Shown here one piece after another: positions 36,441 through 48,835 of a stretch of DNA of 64,000 bases (position 1 is the stretch's first letter; each line of letters opens with the position of its first letter). Position numbers and translations under genes: made by a program. A model generated the notes under the pieces. It saw nothing but the letters and a program-made list of their open reading frames with translations. It was not told where the DNA came from and ran no database searches. The stretch comes from Allodiplogaster sudhausi (Eukaryota > Nematoda > Chromadorea > Rhabditida > Diplogasteridae), in NCBI GenBank assembly GCA_945643635.1, contig CALZFC010000251.1, forward strand, positions 1,399,001-1,463,000, read 5' to 3'.

Positions 36441-37130
36441 GAAGGTTTGAGAGACAAAAGCAAAGCCCCCCCCCCGAATACAATCATTCTAATGGTAAAA
36501 AAGTCTACAAATATGTATATAAATACAGAAATAAACATATATACACATACATATGTACATATATCGATATAATTATGATAAAACTAATACATGTCTGCAT
36601 ATGGCAACAACTGCAGTTATTGCCATATGCATGCGAATCATGGCAGCAATTTTCGTTATTATTATAATGGCAAACGATGACAATAAAACCGCCGTGGTAT
36701 GAGCAATCTTTATTTTCCTCAAACTAGGAAATGGTGTTTTCCATTTGGATGTTCCCTTGTTGTGAATAAGGCTGTATTAGTTATAAAAAAATTTATTCAT
36801 TTCATTTGTTCCGATTGTGATGCAAGGGAAGAAGTTTCCGATGCAGTTTATTAAATCACTGGGGAAATCAAGAATTAAAAATAAATTGTAATTTCTTTCA
36901 GAAAGCGAATATTGCTGGTTGATTAGTCATAAGAGATTTCTTCGACTGCTGGATCTTTCAAGTAAATATTCGAAACAACTCGTAATAACAAAAAAAAAAA
37001 TTAAATTAGTGCAAAGATAGATAAAAAAAAAAATTAAAAATGGACACAACCATACAGGGCAAACAAATATTTAAATTGCTTATTGTGGAAATGACGCGAG
37101 CTATTCTTGACACTCACCTTTGCACTGTTT
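36441..37130. other. AT-rich spacer upstream of the arginine kinase locus
   Basis: AT-rich sequence with tatatacatatgtacatata repeats at 36535-36565 and a short imperfect inverted repeat around 36595-36630 (catatggcaa..ttgccatatg). No ORF support. Confidence 0.5.
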
Positions 37131-37487
37131 TCTTCCTTGCATTCCTATCTGTCTTCTCTCCTTCACTTTCTTCACTCTTCCTTCCTTCTCTCTCCCTTTC
37201 ACTCTCCCTTTGTATGCGTATTCTCACTCTCTCTCCTCTCTCTCTCTCACTCCCTCTCTTTTACATTTAACTCTAACCTTCGTCTCTCTCTCCTTCTTAT
37301 TTTCTTTATATGTGATCTCTATCGTTCTTTCCTTCTTGATCTTCCCTCTCTCTCTCTCCCTCTCTCTGCTCCCCTTTTTTCCTTCTCCCCATTTCCAATG
37401 CTCCTGTCTCCGCCGCGGTCGCTCTTTCTCTGCCGTCTCTCATGCCAAATCTTCTCTCGCTCAGCCTTCCGCTTCACTCGCGTCATC

Positions 37488-38012
37488 ATGATGCGCGATG
37501 CGTATGCGCACGCTTCTCTTCACTGCTTCGGAGGCGGCAAAGAGGAGAAGCTTGACGGAGAGGAGAGAGAGAAAGAGAGTGCAGAGAAGCAGAGAGAGGA
37601 AGAGGAGAAAGAGAAGGCAGAGCTAGAGAGTGCAGAGAAACAGAGAGAGAAAGAGGAGAGTGCAGAGAAGCAGAGGGAGGAAGAGGAGATTCGGAAAGAG
37701 ATGAGCAGTCCAGAGAAGCCAGAGAAAGAAGCGGCCAGCGAGAAGAGAGACGACGAGGAGAGTGCAGAGAAGCAGAGGAAGGAGGAGGAGGGAGAGGCGA
37801 AAGATGAAGAGATGGCCGAGAAGAAGAGCGAAGAGGCGAGAGAGCATCCTGATGAAGAGACGGCAGAGAAGCGTGAGAGTCGACCGGTCTCCGGAGGGGA
37901 GGCGGGCGAGAGTGGTGGGCGGGGCCAAGAGGGCGAGGAGGCCCGGGCCGGCTCGCCCTCCAGTCACTCGCAGCACCGACCTCCATCGGAGCAGCAGCAG
38001 GCAGCAGAAGAG
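37488..38012 (+). CDS. In-frame Glu/Lys-rich extension upstream of arginine kinase exon 1
   Basis: From ATG 37488 the frame is open for 175 codons directly into the canonical kinase start at 38013. It encodes MMRDAYAHASLHC, then an acidic, repetitive region with four SAEKQR(E/K) units and finally a Ser/Gly/Gln-rich link (SHSQHRPPSEQQQAAEE). Arginine kinases normally start at the internal Met. It could be a longer isoform or a GA-rich 5' UTR that happens to be open. Non-GA codons and the heptad-like repeat favour real coding, but no start-site evidence is available. Confidence 0.45.
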
Positions 38013-39339
38013 ATGGCAGTTCCCGCCGACGTTGTCAAGAAGATTGAGGATGGCTACGCCAAGCTTCAGGTGGGCACCTAGGGGCTAAGGGGTTAAGGTC
38101 ATTAAGTAAGAAAGACTTAGTACGTGTTAAATATTAAGGCAACTAGGACTATGGTGTTAGGACTTGGGTAAGGGTTAAGACCACATTATAGGAGTGTTAA
38201 GACTTAGCATATGGACAGTATTAATCGACATTAAAGTCGATTAATACTGTCCATATGTTACTCTAATGTTTACTTCTTGTATATGTGCTTTCCCCCAGCG
38301 AGTTAAGATTTAGGAATCAGGGAGAAAGATGTGATAAGATAACCATTGGACATAGGATAGCTTAATTGTCATTGACCCCAGTGGTCGAGCTCGAGACAGA
38401 CTTCCTTTGGTGAAGATATGGAGGCAAATTTGATTAGTGTATAGAAATATATGTATGCTATATAGACGCTAGAATGCTTCGAGGCCGAGGACGTTAGACT
38501 AGGAATAGGGGAGGATGAAATAAAAAAAAGATGTCTCTGCTCTGGCAAATAATACATAGCATGTGTCGGAATGTGTGGTGGTTGGGGGGTGGGGGAGGGG
38601 GGAAGGAGAGGAAAATTCTTTGAGACCGCCTGGCCTGTCTTTCTATGCCTAAACGAGCACTTCCTCCTTCACTTCCCAGAGAGACAAATTGGCATTCATT
38701 CTCTCGTTCGCTTCACATGTATGCGCTACATACAAATGCTCTTCCCTAGGTTGGAAAGAAAAAAAGGCTGAAAATGTTAGCAAACAAAATGAAAACGCTA
38801 AGGATATGCGAGATCTTTTTTGGTGGGTGGGCAATGGCAATGAATGATAAGAAAATTTTATTTATTATTTTTTTAATTCGTACCCTCTCTCTCTCTTTTG
38901 TCTTACTTTATTGTATTTTTAATAGGTTTAAAAAGTATATGTTTGCAAGATGGTGGTTCCAAGGGACGTCTACTTTTTTGAGCACTGGCTTTACTTATGC
39001 TAACTGGTGTCTTTGTTGTTTTCGTGCGAGAATCGTGCCAGAATCGATGCCTTCCAATGGACGGCATCTGGACGGGAGTAGAGTGAGTTAGAGAGAGAGA
39101 GAGAAAGAGAGAGAGTTGGAGAGAGGGAGAGAGAATGAGAGGGAGAGAGAGCAAGAGGAAGAGAGAGAATGAGAGAGAGAGGGAGAGAGGGAGAGAGAGA
39201 GAGGGAAAGACAGAGAATGAAAGATACTAGGGCAGAAAATTGCGATGGGAAGGATAAAGACTGCCGAAGTGAACGGGCGGAAGGGACCGGTGTCTGTGCT
39301 GCTTGCATTCTCTCTCTCTCACTTTCTCTCTCCCTCTCT

Positions 39340-39380
<41 letters not shown>

Positions 39381-41595
39381 GGCATTCGTATAGCCGGACA
39401 AACACTATAATCGTGTAGCTGACAAGTCCAGAGCATACAACAAGGACGATAGAGAGAGAAAGAGATGGAGAGAGAATTAGAGATAGTAAAAGGAGCACGA
39501 GGGGGAAGAGAGAGATTTGTTTATCGCTGAAGCAAAGCATCCCTAGCGCGGCGCATCCTCCTTGTTTATTGTTGTCCGCCAAGCCTTCCAGTTTCCCATA
39601 CACAGCAAATCTACTCGTGTTAGGAGGCCGCGAGCGCTCTCAAATCTTCGAATTTCTTGCTATCTCTCTCTCTCTACCTTTCACTCTCTCTCGCTCTCTT
39701 CACCTCTCTCTCTCTCTCCCTCTCCATCTCTATCTGCCACACACACACTCTCTTTCCCTCTCTCTCTCATTCTCTCTCTCTCTCTCCATCGCTACCAGAA
39801 CCATTGTTGTCTTCTTCAAGTGGCTACCACTCCCATCCGTATCTCCCCTGAAAAGAATATTACTACCAATCTCATCAGAATTTGCGAATGAATGCTAGCT
39901 GACCCGGCATTGCACAGGAAGCCGGGAAGGTAGAAGAGGAAGAGAGCGGGTGGCAGACAAGGGGAGAGTAATAGGAGAGAGAGAGAGTGAGTTCTAGAAA
40001 AAATAGATAGAAAGAGAGCCAGATAAAGATAGATAGAAAGAGAGACAGAGAAAGATTGATAGAAAGAGAGACAGAGAAAGATAGATAGAAAGAGAGGCAG
40101 AGAAAGATAGATAGGAAGCGAGACGGAGACAGAGATACGGAACGATGGAAGAGAGAAGAAGCTAGAGAGACAGAGAAAGAGAGAGGGAGGAAGAGAGGGA
40201 GGAATCTGCATCCTTACATTACAGCAGCAAGGTAACGACTAGGGAAATAGAAAAAAACCCTTCCGACTGCTCTCTCTAATCTTTCCGTCAGGAACGGAAC
40301 TTTTGTTGTTCTCTAAAGCAGAGAAGAAAGTGTATTTGTGTGGTGTTTGAACTCTCGGCTGAGAGGGGAGCAGGTGGTTCGCGGGTGGCTGAGACATGAT
40401 AAATAAGAATGAGTTGGACATGGCTTTGGTCCTGTCTGGTATATATACATATTATATATAGAATAATTAAAAAAGTATAATAAAATGAGAAGCTTAAGTA
40501 GTACTGAAAATTTTTTCGATCAAATAAACTGTTCTAAAGTAATTTAAACCAAAAATATACATTTATTAAAAGACTGCAGACATTCGAACATATGTATGCA
40601 CTTAAAATGAAGGTGAAAACAGGCACGAAATAAAATAAAATATAAAAATCGAGAGAGAAAAAAGTTTTTTTCATTTACAGGCGTCTCCCGAGTGCCATTC
40701 ACTCCTGAAGAAGTATCTGACGAAGCAGGTCGTCGACGAGTGCAAGAACAAGAAGACCAAGCTCGGCGCAACGCTGCTCGATGTCATCCAGTCCGGTCAG
40801 TATATTACATGGACACGCAACGCGACCGCAGCGCGTCCAACATAAGTGTGCTAATTTACGGACCACGAATTACAATCAAAAACATAGAGGTACATAGATG
40901 GATTTTCATTTGTCTCTCGTTTATTTTCAGGGCCACCCTAGACTCCTCTTCGTTGTTGTCCACTTTTAGTAGCCTCAATATTGGGTGAACCTTACTGTAC
41001 AAACACATTTATGCAGTCCATATGTAAATCCCGAAACATTTTCTCTACAATACTGTGCAAATCGCTGGGTGCATTCCTACTAGCGATTCAAGGATACAAC
41101 GACACACTGATTCAGCAGCTCCGCATATTTTCTGATTCATCTCGCAGATTAGATACAGCTTATTTGCTGCATAAGAGAGGAAGAGAGTTAGAGAAAGAAG
41201 GAAGGGAGAGAAGGATAGTTAGGTAAAGAGAGAGAGTGAGAGTGAGAGAGAGTGAGAGAGAAGGAGCTAGAGTGGAAGAGAGTGAGTTAGAGAGAGAGAG
41301 AGCTAGAGAGAGAGCTAGAGAGAGAGAGAGAGCTAGAGAGAGAAAGAGAGCGAGAGAGAGAGAGCTAGAGAGAGAGCTAGAGAAAGAGAGTGAAAGAGAG
41401 GCTTAAGGATGTTTACATGCGTGGCTGATACTGAAGAGTCGCGTGCGTGAGTCTCTTGGGGATTCCGCCGAATGTCTGTCAGTGGTATTAGCGAAAGTTG
41501 GGGAGGGCCAGCTAGGAAGAACGCTTGGCTATCCCTTCCGCAGTGAAGCTGATTTCTCTCTCTTCTCTCTCTCTCTCTCTCTCTCTGCTCTCTCG

Positions 41596-41627
<32 letters not shown>

Positions 41628-44600
41628 ATTTCGAAAGCCGAGTTGTAAATAGATAAGGAGGGCCAAGAAGGAGAGAGAGATAATGATAGAGACAGAGAAG
41701 TAAGGATAGAGAATTAGAAAGAGATAGAAAAAGAAAAGTAGGAGGTGAAGCTGGCCAGAGGATGAATGCTTCTGAGAGGGCAAAGGGGCTCAAGTTTCTC
41801 TCGCTAGCTTGAAACTCCGCCGACCCTGACACCTGGCAGTTGCTATTCTCTGTTTCTCTATTCCTCTCTTTCTCTCTCTCTCTCCCTCCCTTTTTCTATA
41901 CCTCTCTCCCCTTTCTCTCACACTCTTCTCTATATCTCCCTCTCTATCTCTACCCGCTCATGTCCTTCATCTTTCTCACTTTCTCTCGCCTATTCTGATG
42001 AATGTTCTTCACTGCCTAGCACTTCCGTTCCGAAAACATTCGGACTCAATCTCTCTTCTATTTCCGCTCTCTCGCCCACTCTCTTTCTTTCTTATCCTCT
42101 CTCCCTATCTCTCTCTCCTTTTCTCTCTTCGTCTCCATCTCCATGTCGGAGGAGCGTTCTGAAGACCCTCCAATTTCGTTGACGTAGGCAAGCAAATACT
42201 GCCCTGAGACTAGCCAGCAAGAGAGCAGTTTACATTCTGAGAAAATTCGTCTCTTGAATCGGGGAACTTTTGCTACACATTTTCTTTAGAGCGCCTGACT
42301 TCGGCACCAGATTCTCTCTCTCTCGCTCACTTTCAATATCTCTTGCTCTCCCGCTCACACTCTCTAAATACAGGAAAAATAAAATACCCACGTACAGAAG
42401 AAAAACAATAAAGAAATAATTGGAAAGATGTGAGGCTACAGTAATCCAACATAGTGGCGGGAACTTTGAATTTCAAATTGTCGTTTCAGGAGTCGCCAAC
42501 CTCGACTCGGGCGTCGGCGTCTATGCGCCCGACGCTGAGGCGTACACCCTCTTCAAGCCGCTCTTCGACCCGCTCATCCAGGTAATAAAAATATGAGAAT
42601 ATTATTTATTTTATTTTTATTTAATATTAAAAAAACAAATAAATTGTACCACATCAACAGAATATAGCGAAAATATTGATTAAATGTAAATAAATGAGAT
42701 AAATAAAATGCAAAAAAATATATTAAATAATTATTGAGCAGGTAAATAAGTTTGTATAGAAAAAAAGCACAGAGCTTAAAAATAAAAAAAATTAAACTAG
42801 TAAACAAGTAAACAAAAGTAAACAAATCAATCGCTAGGACTACCACAACGGCTTCGCCGTCACGGCCAAGCAGCCGGCGACTGACCTCGGCGAGGGCAAG
42901 ACTCATCTCCTGCCGGACCTCGACCCCGAGGGCAAGTTCATCAACTCGACCCGTGTCCGCTGCGGTCGCTCCCTCCAGGGCTACCCCTTCAACCCGTGCC
43001 TCACCGAGGCCAACTATCTCGAGATGGAGGGTGGGTTATTTGACAAATTGTTTTTAAACAAAAAAAAGCACAACATTCTACTTTGAACGCTTGTCAATAA
43101 TAGAGCGTAAAAGAATTGCCACAAAAAACAATGTATGTTTGAGAGAGACAACGAAGGAGTAGCTTATATGGAAGAGAGAGAGAGAGAGAGGGTAAAATGG
43201 TCAATCTTCAGGCAAGGTGAAGAAGATCTTCACGAACATCAAGGAGCCCGAGCTCCAGGGTACCTACTACCCACTCGACGGCATGACCAAGGAGATCCAG
43301 ACGCAGCTTATCGCTGACCACTTCCTCTTCAAGGAGGGCGATCGGTAAGACCATCCTTTGGTCTTAATGTTATTTATTAATTTTTTAAATTCTATTATTC
43401 GCAACAAGCTATTCAGCAGGTTGGTGTCGTCAATCTCGGCCTAAATAGAAGAAGGCCGCTTGCAAAGCACCGGGCAATATCTTGCTTGCTAAATTTTCTA
43501 CTGAAATTTTTTCTTTCATTGAGTACAAAATTCTTATAAACATTTAAATAACATATAAAATAAAAATAAATTGAATTTAAATTTTGACAAAATAATAATA
43601 AATAATTATTTAACTTTTTTTCTCTAGATTCCTGCAAGCAGCGAACGCGTGCCGCTACTGGCCCAAGGGTCGTGGCATCTACCACAACAAGAGCAAGGTT
43701 GGTTCTCTTTCTTCTTTACGGGAATATCAAGTTTTATTCGTCGTACAAAATAATTTTTATAATTATATTAAAATTCAGCTTAAAAAGGATGTCTTGAAAG
43801 TCTTCTGTATAATAGCAACAGCTAGGGCTGGAGGGGGTGGGGTGCCTCGAATCAGTAAAAAAAAATTAAAAATGGTCTTGATTGAAGACCTTCCTCGTCT
43901 GGGTGAATGAGGAGGACCACCTCCGCATTATCTCCATGCAGAACGGTGGAAACGTCGGACAGGTTGGAGAGATGTCTCTTTCTCTCTCTCCTCTCTTGCT
44001 CTCCCTCTCTCTTTCTCTCTTTCTCTGTCTCGCTTTCGCCCTCACCTCTCACTCTCTCATTCTTTCCCTTCCTCTATCTTTCTCTCTCTCTCTCGTTTTC
44101 TCTTTCTCACTCTCTCTTTCTCTCTCTTTCTCTCTCTCTCACTCTTTTACAGGTCCTCGAGCGTCTGATCAAGGGCGTCAAGACCATCCAGGCGGAGGCT
44201 CCCTTCTCCCGTGACGACCGCCTCGGCTGGCTGACCTTCTGCCCCTCCAACCTGGGAACGACCGTCCGCGCCTCCGTCCACATTCGCCTGCCCAAGATCT
44301 CGGCCAAGCCCGACTTCAAGAAAATCTGCGACGGACTCAAGCTCCAGGTGAGAAGCAGAGAAGATGAGTAGTGACAGAGAAAATGAGTGAGAACCAGAGA
44401 AGATGAGAGAGAGATAATGAGATAGAGAGAGAGAGAGGAAAAAATTGAAATATAAAATTCAGATCCGCGGTATCCACGGCGAGCACTCCGACTCGGAGGG
44501 CGGCGTCTACGACATCTCGAACAAGGTAGACATCTAGTTATCTATTCGGTAAATTTAAAGGGGTAAAAAATGTATTTTTGAATTCGCACCGTTTTCCCCG

Positions 44601-44846
44601 GCGAGAGAGGCACGCGAGTGGAACGAAAATTCAAATAGATTATTGTTTAGCTCCTCGAATGGTTAGAGAGGCGGAATTATGATGCCATCAAAGATTGCGT
44701 CATAATTGAATGAGCAAAATTTTTTTTATATTATGTAGAAATAAATCAATAATTCTCAGGCTCGCCTCGGTCTCACCGAGTTCGAGGCCGTCAAGCAGAT
44801 GTACGACGGCATCAAGCACCTCATCGAGCTCGAGAAGAAGGCCTAA
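38013..44846 (+). CDS. AK: Arginine kinase, ten exons, 359 aa
   Basis: Transfers phosphate between ATP and arginine for cytosolic energy buffering in invertebrate muscle and neurons. Exons: 38013-38069, 40681-40795, 42490-42581, 42838-43030, 43212-43344, 43628-43697, 43888-43962, 44153-44347, 44463-44525 and 44760-44846 (TAA). All phases agree. The start is [19 protein letters not shown]. The guanidino-specificity region SGVGVYAP follows, then [53 protein letters not shown], the active-site Cys in [11 protein letters not shown] and the C-terminal [20 protein letters not shown]. Length matches the family (about 355-360). Coding third positions are C/G-rich, as expected for high expression. The frame stays open upstream of the ATG (see extension entry). 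Intron 1 is 2.6 kb; others contain GA/CT tracts. Confidence 0.97.
38208..38257. repeat. Perfect hairpin, 22-bp arms, 6-nt loop, in arginine kinase intron 1
   Basis: catatggacagtattaatcg.. (38208-38229) and its exact reverse complement (38236-38257) flank attaaa. Similar in design, though not in sequence, to the hairpin at 11111-11163. Confidence 0.85.
39088..40205. repeat. Alternating GA and CT tracts in arginine kinase intron 1
   Basis: GA 39088-39227, CT 39309-39378, GA 39440-39510, CT 39661-39795 and GA 39957-40205. The last holds tandem units of about 30 bp (agatagatagaaagagag followed by acagagaaag) at 40020-40110. Confidence 0.9.
41160..42135. repeat. GA then CT tracts in arginine kinase intron 2
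   Basis: GA-rich 41160-41402 with repeated gagctagagagaga units, CT 41551-41630, GA-rich 41660-41740 and CT-rich 41850-42135. ORFs across these are low-complexity only. Confidence 0.9.
43974..44150 (+). repeat. CT tract forming the arginine kinase intron before exon 8
   Basis: Almost the entire intron between 43962 and 44153 is CT-rich, ending at the acceptor ttttacag. Confidence 0.9.
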
Positions 44847-45651
44847 ACAGCGGGCCGGAAAGTGGACGGGCCGTGAAATAGGCAGCCTTAAAAGATTCTT
44901 ATTTAACGGCCCGTCAAAATCTCAGTAGCTCCCCTCACATCTCCACAACTTCCTCTAATCGCTAGAAACACTCACTCACATTGTATATCCACATATATCT
45001 TTAATCTCTCTTCCATTCTATAACATATTCACTCTGATCTTGGTCAAATCGTCCCAAAGAAAAGGAAAAAAAAATGAAAAAGACAAAAAGTCAATTCCTT
45101 GCGAGTATTACAGTATCCACAGGAGAAGAAGGGTAGCCGGAAGCTTTACGTCCTAAGCTCCTACCCTTGAAAGGTCCTCATCCCCCTCTCGATTGTCTAG
45201 TCAGCCTTCCCCCCAGACCACAACAGCACTTGCATATTATTATAGGCCTCATGTTTCTATACTTTCCTTCTTTAATATCTACTATGATTATATAATGTAT
45301 GGCGGGAATAAATTATCCTTTTCTTGTGTTTGTGACACAAAAATACATATGACATGTCCAATCGAGTATCGAAGGATTTTGACTTTTTTCCCTATAAGAC
45401 GTACAATAAATTTCCTGAATATGAGAAAATTAATGAGAAGAAACTACTAAAAAACCAATGTGATACATTACCAAAAACTTCAAAATATTCTTCCCTTTTA
45501 TCTTTACTTATCATTTTCTAGCTCAACATTATTCCCACGTGGCTCCAGCAGAGCTGAGAGCATCTGTTCTCAATCATAGTCTTTCAATCTATCCTTTTCT
45601 TTGCTTCCGAAGACCAGCCTCTTGTCCTCTCTCCCTTCGCTCTAGTTTGAC

Positions 45652-45686
<35 letters not shown>

Positions 45687-46080
45687 TTCTCTCTCTCATC
45701 TTCATGGCAATAGTGTTGTGCACTTCACTGTCAAGCCGCTCCATTTCGTTTGAGCTTCGCAGAACGGGCCTCGGCGGACAGAAAGTGTAATGGTGGGCGG
45801 CCATTCCGATTCTCTCGTTATTCTGTGTTTCTAAGTAATACAATCTGAGGGGGTCGGGTGCGTTCAGAATATTAAGGTACTTCTGATGTAAATAAATACA
45901 TAAATAACTAAACCACATAATTCTGTAATGGAAATATTATACAAATATTTTATTATATATGCTGTAATAAAAAAATAGTAGATAAGTTGGCATGCCGAGG
46001 CTATTGAAAGTGGACAGTCAACTCCAATGGCCATCAGTCTCCAGCAATTCACCAACAGATCACTCGAGACCCGTCGCATT
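44847..46080. other. 3' flank of arginine kinase and spacer
   Basis: Begins with the kinase 3' UTR. A polyadenylation-like ggaataaatt lies at about 45305-45314. A CT tract at 45655-45690 sits in otherwise unassigned sequence. No further gene is supported. Confidence 0.4.
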
Positions 46081-46635
46081 CTCACAGCCTCCTCTGCAGA
46101 AAGAACTGAGCTGTACTTTCGAAGGCGATCGTATTATGCTTTGTTTTCAACAAATATTTTGTTTATTTAATTTAGTTGTTATGTATGCATTTTTTATTTG
46201 TTTACTTAGTCGTACAATATTGATATAACATCATTTACCAACATTTAGAAATAAAAATTTAAAAAAAAGTATATATTTTAAGAAAAATCCCTCATACGGT
46301 GGTTTTCGAGTACGCTGTGGCGCTTTTAATTATTATCTTTTGGTTCATTTTAATATAATAATGTGGCATTTTTTGTTGCAAATATGTATTTATGTTTAAA
46401 TCAATTCCGGGATTACTATTCGAAAATTGTTGTGCCATTTTTTAGTGAAGAAGTTTCATAAGCCGGAAATTTGATGTGATTACGGAATTATTATTTGGGC
46501 CCGACGGCTCGTACTACTCTAACCGCTTGGAGCCGCTCGATCCAATCGGTTTCTCCTGGCTCGCGGGCGGTACAGAAGATCGGAAGTGTTTGTTTCAACT
46601 TGAACCGTGGCCAAGCTGGGCGTTCAGCTGCGCGA

Positions 46636-46746
46636 ATGGCTGACTCGGGCGTGGATGGTGGAAGCAGCTCAGGCGACATGGAACAGAAGGTCGAGGCACC
46701 CGCCGCGGCTGCAGCTGCTCAAGTTGCCGCAGCTCAAGATCAGAAG
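46636..46746 (+). CDS. Candidate first exon of an unassigned gene, Ala-rich N-terminus
   Basis: ATG at 46636 in context gcgaATGG opens 37 codons, MADSGVDGGSSSGDMEQKVE then an Ala/Gln-rich stretch, ending CAGAAG|gttcag in phase 0. The duplicate at about 47930 begins with the same residues but shifts frame after DMED and stops. The partner exons are unclear; transporter-like exons occur at 47305 and 61288, but linkage is speculative. Confidence 0.4.
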
Positions 46747-47304
46747 GTTCAGGGACACATCAGAACAATATTTATTGTATATTTTACTTTTAGGAACGCA
46801 TATTGAAGAAGCAACGTGGTTTGCAACCATGCCCATCTAGATATAAAAATTTATAGATTACGAACCACCAGTTCGCTTAAATGAATAAAAAGAAAATCTT
46901 ATTTTCAACTTTTTTGGGCAAGTTTTCAATCAAATAATTTATAGAGTTAAATAATATGTGTATTTAACTCTATGTAAATTATTTCTATCAATGTTATCTT
47001 TTTACGCTATAATTTTTGCTCAAAAATGTTTACGTTCATAAACTTGTGTTGTGCTCAATATCAAGAACCATTGCAGTACTTTTTGGGTTCTAAAGGATAT
47101 GATTCTAGTCTTCTTTCATCCTCTTGTTCAAAGCAAAATTAAGCCCCTAATTTTATTTGATGCTTTAGGAACACGAAAGTCTTTTCTCATTGTCAGTTTT
47201 GCTGACCATTGTAGTCGAGTGTCTTTAAATCACATGCTTTTGGTGTCTCACATCACCCAATAAGGCGCGAATTCAAACGTGAGTTTCTGGCTCCTTCTTT
47301 TTCA

Positions 47305-47390
47305 GTTCAGCCTCTCGCCAATGATGGTCGGTCTGATGTTCCTGCTCTGTGATGGAGTCTACACTCTCGCTTCTCCATTCAATTTCTCTC
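47305..47390 (+). pseudogene. Transporter-like exon fragment (MFS, SLC18B1-like)
   Basis: After the acceptor ttctttttcag the frame reads FSLSPMMVGLMFLLCDGVYT then LASP, a hydrophobic helix resembling a mid-protein helix of SLC18B1-type major-facilitator transporters. A following in-frame-looking stretch (GVLRDYKDRK at about 47450) resembles the next cytoplasmic loop, but no clean splice connects them. Probably a decayed copy. Confidence 0.35.
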
Positions 47391-48244
47391 TCCTTCTCTT
47401 GTTCTCTCTATGTCGACCTCATTCTCCCACTCTTTCACTCGGGAAACCTGGGCGTTCTCAGAGACTACAAGGATCGAAAGATCTTGAAATCAGCTGCAGA
47501 TTTGAAGGACACCGAATAATGCTTTCATTTATTTTTTATTCATTTAACTTTTATTTAATGTATTTATTTATTCATTTGTTTATTTATTCGTAAAAACACC
47601 CTGGAAGAACATGTAACAGTTTAAAAAAAAATTAAATAGTAATTTTTGAATATGCATCCCTCATGTGAATCCCTCAACCGGTGGTTTTCGAGAGCGCTGT
47701 AGTGCTTTGTTGCTGACAAACTTTTAGTTCCTGCTTTCCTGATGATACCAATTTCAGATGCATATTTGTATGATTAATTCAATTTCAAAACATATGTATC
47801 GATATATATATATATGAGTAAATGAATTTCAGAATTTAACGCATTTCTTTATTTCTGCAAATGAAATGACAAAAGCCGTTAAATTGGTTTGTTTTGACTT
47901 GATCGTGGCCAAGCTGTGCGAATGGTTGACTCTGGCGTGGATGGTGGAAGCAGCTCAGGCGACATGGAAGACAAGGGCGATTGCCGCTGATCCAGATCGG
48001 AAGGTTCAGACTCATCAGAGCCATATCTATACTAAATCACATATAATAAGAGTAAGACATATTGTTGTTCCGCAGTTCTCTCGATGTGGTTATGCGCGAT
48101 GGAGAGGACATTAAAAAAGAAGTTAACGCAACGCTGGAAAAAGATACACCCGGCCACTTGAGCAATATCCACCTATTGCTTCGCGTAGATTGTATGCATG
48201 CATGTACATGCAGGCATAAATATTCCCCTTTTCTTAGCAAGTAA

Positions 48245-48804
48245 TAGTCATAAACACTGAAACTCGAATGATGACAATATCAAATTCAATAGAAAGAGTC
48301 ATGAATACATGTCAAAACCACCAGGCCATGGGCTGGGAAATGGCCCCGCCCAGGTCGAAAAGGTGAGAAGCCCTAAACAAACAAATTTATTATTCTTATT
48401 TATAGCTATAAACAAACACATTTATTTTTTTTAATTGAAAGAAAAAAACTGATTTGACGTGATTTCATTGATAAAATTGGATAGGAATTATTTATTTATT
48501 TATTTTGTTTATGAACAAATCATCGCCCATGTAGTAATTTACTACACGACGCGTGGTCTTCACGGGCAATCTTGATATGTATTCATGTTTCTTTGATTTT
48601 TTTTTCGATGCGTGGATGGTAGGTCGAAGTATATTAATACCTGTAAAAAAACGAGAAATGTTTGTTTGTGTACATACATACATTCTCCAGAAAATAGTAG
48701 GAAATGTTGTTCAAAAGGAAAGATCCTTGAAAAAGTCGGTTTGGAAATTTTTAAGCCTTTTCTTTTCAAAGACGACTCGCCTGGACCTGCTTCTTAATCT
48801 TGTC

Positions 48805-48835
<31 letters not shown>

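Larger units (their letters stand above)
46098..48010 (+). repeat. Tandem duplication of an upstream region plus first exon
   Basis: Unit A about 46098-46750 and unit B about 47478-48010 share, in order, a gctgt/gctgc..tttgaagg block, ccctca..ggtggttttcgag, and cgtggccaagctg..gcgaatggctgactc..gcgtggatggtgg. The offset is about 1.3-1.38 kb. Unit A keeps an open exon (46636-46746); unit B is disrupted. Confidence 0.8.
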
